Positions 58,680-64,000 of a stretch of DNA of 64,000 bases are shown here, in pieces. A program made the position numbers and the translations under genes. The notes under the pieces were generated by a model, which was given only the letters and a program-made list of their open reading frames with translations, ran no database searches and had not been told where the DNA came from. Within the stretch, counting starts at the first letter, position 1, and each line of letters starts with the position of its first letter. The DNA is from Antilocapra americana. Its lineage: Eukaryota; Chordata; Mammalia; Artiodactyla; Antilocapridae. Where the stretch lies: assembly GCA_007570785.1 (NCBI GenBank), contig ML664152.1:189072-253071 (forward strand), written 5' to 3'.

Positions 58680-59600
58680 AAAATTTCTCCAGAGTAAAGG
58701 GACACCCAGATACGTACACAGAGTTACATGGAGAGGAGAAGAGGTAGGAGGGAGATAGAGGTGACCAGAAGGAGAAGAGAGGAATCAAATTGTTGTAGGA
58801 AGGGGGAGGCCCGCCTGAAGGGCCCCAAGAATGGGTTCTTGTCTAACACTCGGAAAAGAATTGTCCGAGGAGACACATGCTGACAAAGCAAAAGATTTTA
58901 TTGGGAAGGGCACCCGGGTGGAGAGCAGCAGGGTAAGGGAACCCAGGAGAACTGCTCTGCTGCGTGGCTCACAGTCTTGGGTTTTATGGCGATGGGATTA
59001 GTTTCTGGGTGGTCTTTGGCCAATCATTCTAATTCGGTCTTTCCTGGTTGCACACGCATAGCTCAGCCAAGATGGATGCTAGCGAGAGGAATTCTGGGAA
59101 GTGGACGGACACACAGTGTCTCCTGTAGACCTTTCCCGAACTCTTCTGGTTGGTGGTGGCTAATTAGTTCCTCATTCCTTATCAGGATCTCCTATAAAAC
59201 AACTCATGCAAATGGTTACCATGGTGCCTGGCCAGGGTGGGCGGTTTCAATCAGTGTGCTTCCCCTAACAAAATGAGGAGAGAGCGAGCAAGCCAGTAAT
59301 CACTTCCCCACGTGCTCTCCACAGTCTGGATCCCTCAGAGATGTTCACAGAGTTATTCGGAAAAGAGAAGAGGGAGGAAGGAGACAGAGGTGGCCAGGGG
59401 GAGAAAAGAGAGAGTCAAAAGGAGAGAGACAGATCCAGCCAGTAATCAGTTGCCTTTGTGTTCTTCACAACTCGTAACACTCAAAGAGATTAACAGAGTT
59501 GGGTAGAGAAGAAAAGGGGGAGGGGGCAGATAGAGGTGACCTAGTGGAAAAAAAGGGAGAGTCAAAAATGGGGAGAGAGCAATGGAGCCAGTGACCTCAC
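58680..59600 (-). repeat. Three about 147-bp tandem units in the L1 5' UTR
   Basis: Unit 2 is 59304-59449 and unit 3 is 59450-59600. Unit 1 is 58680-58790 plus 59275-59303, interrupted by the LTR. Shared landmarks in each are 'acagagtt', a purine-rich block 'gagaagagg', 'agaggtgacc'/'agaggtggcc', and an end like 'gccagtaatca'. Once the LTR is removed, unit 1 has the same length as the others. This resembles a monomer-type promoter array; function is not shown. Confidence 0.75.
58791..59270 (-). mobile_element. Solo ERV LTR (gammaretrovirus-like, class I)
   Basis: 480 bp bounded by the inverted ends TGTTGTAGG...CCCCTAACA and by an exact 4-bp TSD AAAT (58787-58790 and 59271-59274). In its own (minus) orientation it starts 'tgttaggggaagcac'. 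It has a TATA-like 'gccataaaaccc' (complement of about 58980-58992) and an AATAAA (complement of about 58897-58902) in the expected order, and it ends '...cttcctacaaca'. No internal viral sequence is present, so it is the product of LTR-LTR recombination. A 4-bp TSD is usual for this class. Confidence 0.88.
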
Positions 59601-59797
59601 TTCCAGTAAAAATGGGTACTGAAGATTGGGTTCTTAAAGATACAAAGTTGATAACAAATTCTAAAAAGCAGAGATTAAAAATATAGAGTAAGGTTAGATT
59701 CTCAAAAGTACAATTTAAAAAAAAGAAAGAAAAATTAAAAAGAGGGGAAAAAACAAGCAAAGAACAACAAAGACAAAAGCAAAAAACAGAGTCACAG

Positions 59798-59820
59798 CAA
59801 TCTTACATATATATATATAT
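59798..59820. repeat. (AT)n run in the L1 5' UTR
   Basis: About eight AT units after 'tcttac', within the AT-rich part of the 5' UTR. Confidence 0.85.
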
Positions 59821-61296
59821 GAAGTTTGCTTTAAAAAAATACTTTTTGCTAAGTAATAGATGGTTATAAAAATGAAAATTGAAGGAGTTATAGAGGACTT
59901 AAAAATTAAAAGAATTTTAAAAATAGTAATAAAAAAGTTTTAAAAATTTAAAAGATGATCATAGTAAAAATATATCTAGGGCTTTCTCTGGAGCTGTTGT
60001 GTACAGTGTGGGGTCAGTTCATTTTTGGATAGTTCCTTGGTCCGGCTTGTACTTCTCAAGGTCTACAGGCTCCTTCCTATGTAGTTGGTGCTCACTGCAG
60101 GGATTTAATCTGTTATTCCTGTCACTGTCAAAGCGGTTCCTTCTGATTATTTTAGCTTCTTCTGTTTGCTGATCTCTTCAGTGTCTATTTCCCACCCTGA
60201 CACAAGGAGAGCAATGGTAGTCGCTTTTTTAGGCTCACTTGTTCAGTCGTGCTGTGGGGAGAGAGGAACACTGCAAACAGATATCACTGGCATGTGCTCA
60301 CAGTGATTCAGCCACACGGGTTTGTCCCCGCTTATGGCATGTGTGCTTTCCCAGTCCACGCTGTTCAGGCTCTAAGTCACTACACCAGGAGCCGCCTGAA
60401 GCGGGGCCCTAGAGTTGCCTGCACTTCCCAGGTCCAAGCTGCCTGGCGCGGTTGGGGGCTGCGACTTCTCCCCTCTGCCATCCCAGCTGCTTGGTTTTCT
60501 GGGTGTACAAATGGGTGCGCCTTCTCAGGTGTGTGGAGAGCTGATCTCTGACGGCAACCGTCTGGAATCCCAAGAAGTCTTGGTTAGCACCACAGTCTGC
60601 CTGCAGTTTGGTAGAAGAGGCCTCTCTGGGGCTGCGATTGCGCCGGCAGTTCTGGCTGCCCTCTCCTGCTGGTCTCTGGCAGGGGATGGCTTAGTCCGCA
60701 GCCCGCAGTGGACCAGCTCCGCACAGCCCTTTGTTCTGTGCCCGGGCCTGGTGGTGGCTTTTCGTGGGAAAGCTATTCCACAGTCTAGGTTGCTATCTCA
60801 GGCTAGTTCCATCGGGTTGCCCTCAGGCATTCAGTCCCAGTCCTTACCCAAAGCAGTGCAGCCCACCCCTCCCTGACCAGCCCATTTGCTAGTGGGGGAT
60901 GGCACATCTGGGCTGCCACTCCGATGGGAGTTGCAATTAGGTACACAATCTGTGGGGTTTAATTATATATTTATTTTTGCTCTGGGTTATTTTGCCCTCT
61001 GAGACTCACCACAGATTCGCCGGGAAGAATGTTTCCTGGTGTTCAGAAACTTCTCTCTTTTTTAAGACTCCCTTCCCAGGACAGACCTCCATCCCTACCT
61101 CTTTCGTCTCTCTTTTTATTTTTTATATTTTGCCCTACCTCCTTTTGAAGACAATTGGCTGCCTTTCTGGGTGCCTCTTGTCCTCTTCCAGCATTCAGAA
61201 GTTGCTTTGTGGAGTTTGCTCTGCATTTAAATGTTCTTTCTGTATTTGTTGGGGAGAAAGTGGTCTCCCCATCCTATTCCTCTGCCATCTTCAAAG

Positions 61297-64000
61297 GGAC
61301 ATCCCCAGTGTACCAGTTTTGAGTGCCCTGTTTCATGCATCGAACTTAGACTGGTCATCTATTTCACATAACATAATATACATATTTCAATGCTATTCTC
61401 TCAAATCATCCCACCCTCGCCTTCTCCCACAGAATCCAAACATCTGTTCTTTATATCACTGTCTCTTTTGTTGTCTCACATATAGGATCATCATTACCAC
61501 CTTTCTAAATTCCATATATAAGCATTAATACACTGTATTGGTGTTTTTCTTTCTGACTTATTTCACTCTGTATAATAGGCTCCAGTTTCATCCACCTCAT
61601 TAGAACTGATTCAAATGTGTCCTTTTTAATAGCTGAGTAATTCCATTTTGTATATGTGCCACAGCTTTCTAATCCATTCATCTGCCAATGGACATCTGGG
61701 TTACTTCCATGTCCTAGCTATTGTAAACAGTACTGTGATGAACATTGGGGTATACATGTCTCTTTCAATTGTGGTTTCTTTGGTGTGTATGTCCAGCAGT
61801 GGGATTGCTGGGTCGTATGGCAGTTCTATTTCCAGTTTTTTAAGGAATCTCCACACTGTTCTCCATAGTGGCTGTACTAGTTTGCATTCCCACCAACAGT
61901 ATAAGAAAGTTCCCTTCTCTCCACACACTCTCCAGCATTTATTGTTTGAAGACTTTGATAGCAGCCATTCTGACCAGTGTGAGATGGTACGTCATTGTGG
62001 ATTTGATTTGCAATTCTCTGATAATGAGTGATGTTGAGTATCTTTTCATGTGTTTGTTAGCCATCTGTATGTCTTCTTTGGAGAAATGTCTGAACGCTTC
62101 CCCACTTGAACATTAGTTCTTGGGCCCATTTTTTGATTGAGTCATCTATTTTTCTGGAATTGAGTTGCATGAGCTGCTTGTATATTTTTGAGATTAATTC
62201 TTTGTTAGTTTCTTCGTTTGTTATTATTTTCTCCCATTCTGATGGCTGCCTTTTCATCTTGCTTATTGTTTCCTTCAATGTACAAGAGCTTTTAAGTTTA
62301 ATTAGGTCCCATTTGTTCATTTTTTCTTTTATTTCCACTACTTTGTGAGGCAGGTCATAGAGGATCCTGCTGTGACTTATGTCAGATAGTGTTTTGCCTA
62401 TTTTCCTCTAGGAGTTTTATAGTTTCTGGTCTTATGTTTAGATCTTTGATCCATTTTGAGTTTATTTTTGTGTATGGTGTTAGAAAGTGTTCTAGTTTCA
62501 TTCTTTTACAAGTGGTTGACCAGTTTTCCCAGCACCACTTGTTAAAGAGATTGTCTTTTCTCCATTGTATAGTCTTGCCTCCTTTGTCAAATATAAGGTA
62601 TCCATAGGCACATGGATTTATCTCTGGGCTTTCTATTTTGTTCCATTGATCTATATTCCTGTCTTTGTGCCAGTACCATACTGTCTTGATGACTGTGGCA
62701 TTGTAGTAGAGACTGAAGTCAGGCAGGTTGATTCCACCAGTTCCATTCTTCTTTCTCAAGATTGCTTTGGCTATTTGAGGTTTTTTGTATTTCCATACAA
62801 ATTGTGAAATTATTTGTTCTAGATTTGTTAAAATTACCATTGGTAGCTTCATAGGGATTGCATTGAATCTATAGCTTGCTTTGAGTAGTATACTGATTTT
62901 CACTATATTGATTCTTCCGATCCATGAACATGATATATTTCTCCATCTATTTGTGTCATCTTTGATTTCTTTCATCAGTGTTTTATAGTTTTCTATGTAT
63001 AGGTCTTTTGTTTCTTTAGGTAGATTTATTCCTAAGTATTTTATTCTTTTCGTCACAATGGTGAATGGAATTGTTTCCTTAATTTCTCTTTCTATTTTCT
63101 CATTGTTAGTGTATCAGAATGCAAGGGATTTCTGTGTACTAATTTTATATCCTGCAACTTTCCTATATTCATTGATTACCTCTAGTAATTTTCTGGTGGT
63201 GTCTTCAGGGTTTTCTATGTAGAGAATCATGCCATCTGCAAACAGTGAGAGTTTTACTTCTTTTCCAATATGGATTCCTTTTATTTCTTTCTCATCTCTG
63301 ATTGCTATGGCTAAAACTTCCAAAACTATGTTGAATAGTAGTGGTGAGAGTGGGCACCCTTGTCTTGTGCCTGACTTTAGGGGAAATGCTTTCGGTTTTT
63401 CACCATTGAGGATAATGTTTGCTGTGGGTTTATCATATATGGCTTTTATTACATTGAGGCATGTAGCTTCTATGCTTGCCTTCTGGATGACTTTTATCAT
63501 AAATGGATGTTGAATTTTGTCAAAGGCCTTCTCTGCATCTATTGAGATAATCATATGGTTTTTATCTTTCAATTTGTTAATGTGGTGTATCACATTGGTT
63601 GGTTTGCAAATAGTGAAGAATCCTTGCATCCCTGGGATAAAGCCCACTTGGTCATGGTGTATGATCTTTTTAATATGTTGTTGGATTCTATTTGCTGGAA
63701 TTTTGTTGAGGATTTTTGCATCTATGTTCATCAGTGATATTGGTCTGTAATTTTCTTTTTGGGAGCATTTTTGTCTGGTATTGGTATTAGGGTGATGGTG
63801 GCCTCATAGGATGAGTTTTGTAGTTTACCTTCCTCTGCAATTTTTGGGAAGAGTTTGAGTAGGATAGGTGTTAGCTCTTCTCTAAATTTTTGGTAGAATT
63901 CAGCTGTGAAGCCATCTGGTCCTGGGCTTTTGTTTGTTAGAAGATTTTTTATTATAGTTTTGAAATCTGTGCTGTGATGGGTCTGTTAAGATTTTCTGTT
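61297..64000 (-). mobile_element. Second L1 LINE, antisense, runs off the window
   Basis: It starts within its 3' UTR at 61297 ('ccccagtgtaccagttttga') and continues through the ORF2 C-terminus and RT to the right edge. Its terminal 3' end is probably at 52640-52818. Minus-strand blocks include '[20 protein letters not shown]' (61928), '[20 protein letters not shown]' (near 62500) and RT at 63731-63114. Confidence 0.9.
61700..64000 (-). pseudogene. L1 ORF2 of the second L1, catalytic motif mutated
   Basis: The RT palm is readable for 205 codons (63731 to 63114) with '[16 protein letters not shown]' and '[20 protein letters not shown]'. The catalytic motif is '[13 protein letters not shown]', where L1 normally has FADD, so an essential metal-binding aspartate is replaced by glycine. 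The next 225 codons (63056 to 62382) are in another frame, and further shifts follow near 62340 and 62050. The N-terminal part lies outside the window. Confidence 0.88.

Larger units (their letters stand above)
52819..61296 (-). mobile_element. Nearly full-length L1 LINE with 5' UTR
   Basis: In L1 order (right to left): the 5' end at 61296, whose minus-strand start reads 'ctttgaagatggcagaggaa'; a 5' UTR of about 3.2 kb including a solo LTR; ORF1 (about 58130 to 57250); ORF2 (about 57220 to 53190); the 3' UTR; and a tail at about 52860. Removing the nested L1 (53804-54069) and the LTR leaves about 7.7 kb. Both ORFs are broken, so it is inactive. The tail carries about 30 extra non-A bases before a second A-rich run (about 52819-52858). 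Confidence 0.9.

Noticed and set aside
60977..61528. 183-codon + strand frame
   Set aside because: It spans the junction between the 5' end of one L1 and the 3' UTR of another, antisense to both. It is not a gene.

Overview
Organism and overall nature. This is nuclear genomic DNA of a ruminant, almost certainly a bovid. The evidence is the repeat content: many copies of the BovB (RTE-type) LINE, Bov-A2 and Bov-tA SINEs, CHR-type tRNA-derived SINEs, and young L1 elements with a G-rich 3' UTR. These occur on a background of older mammalian repeats (L1M, HAL1, MIR, a probable MaLR LTR). I cannot name the species. There are no bacterial-type genes, operons or CRISPR arrays, and I found no intact protein-coding gene. 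Family names come from recognition of remembered consensus sequences, not from a search.

Layout. 1-6.3 kb: AT-rich DNA, a rearranged BovB (-), a 3-copy minisatellite, a Bov-A2 dimer and a 5'-truncated L1 (-). 6.5-9.5 kb: SINEs, an old L1 (+), and a GC/CpG-rich 1-kb segment ending in A22. 9.9-19.5 kb: old L1 pieces and a HAL1 (+) interrupted by an L1 3' end carrying a probable 3' transduction. Another old L1 here is interrupted by a 1.3-kb poly(A)-tailed, 3'UTR-like retrocopy. 19.5-21.9 kb and 25.2-31.2 kb: mostly single-copy-looking sequence with MIR fragments. 21.9-25.2 kb and 31.2-42.4 kb: stacked and nested BovB elements. One is nearly full length with an inverted 5' end and an exact 13-bp target-site duplication (TSD). 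42.6-43.5 kb: an olfactory receptor pseudogene of the OR7 type, the only recognisable host gene relic. 45.4-51.1 kb: old L1, SINEs and two more BovB elements. 52.6-64 kb: a nearly full-length L1 (-) with its 5' UTR, apparently inserted into the 3' UTR of another L1 (-) that runs off the right edge. A solo ERV LTR sits in the first L1's 5' UTR.

How the parts relate. The window is a record of successive retrotransposition. Insertion order can be read from nesting and TSDs: L1 3' ends inside BovB, BovB inside BovB, an LTR inside L1, L1 inside L1. None of the LINE open reading frames visible here looks competent. The most informative observations are two candidate mobilised non-repeat sequences (16.1-16.4 and 17.1-18.4 kb), the twin-primed BovB nested in a BovB, and an L1 5' UTR built of about 147-bp tandem units. 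No previously undescribed functional system could be supported.
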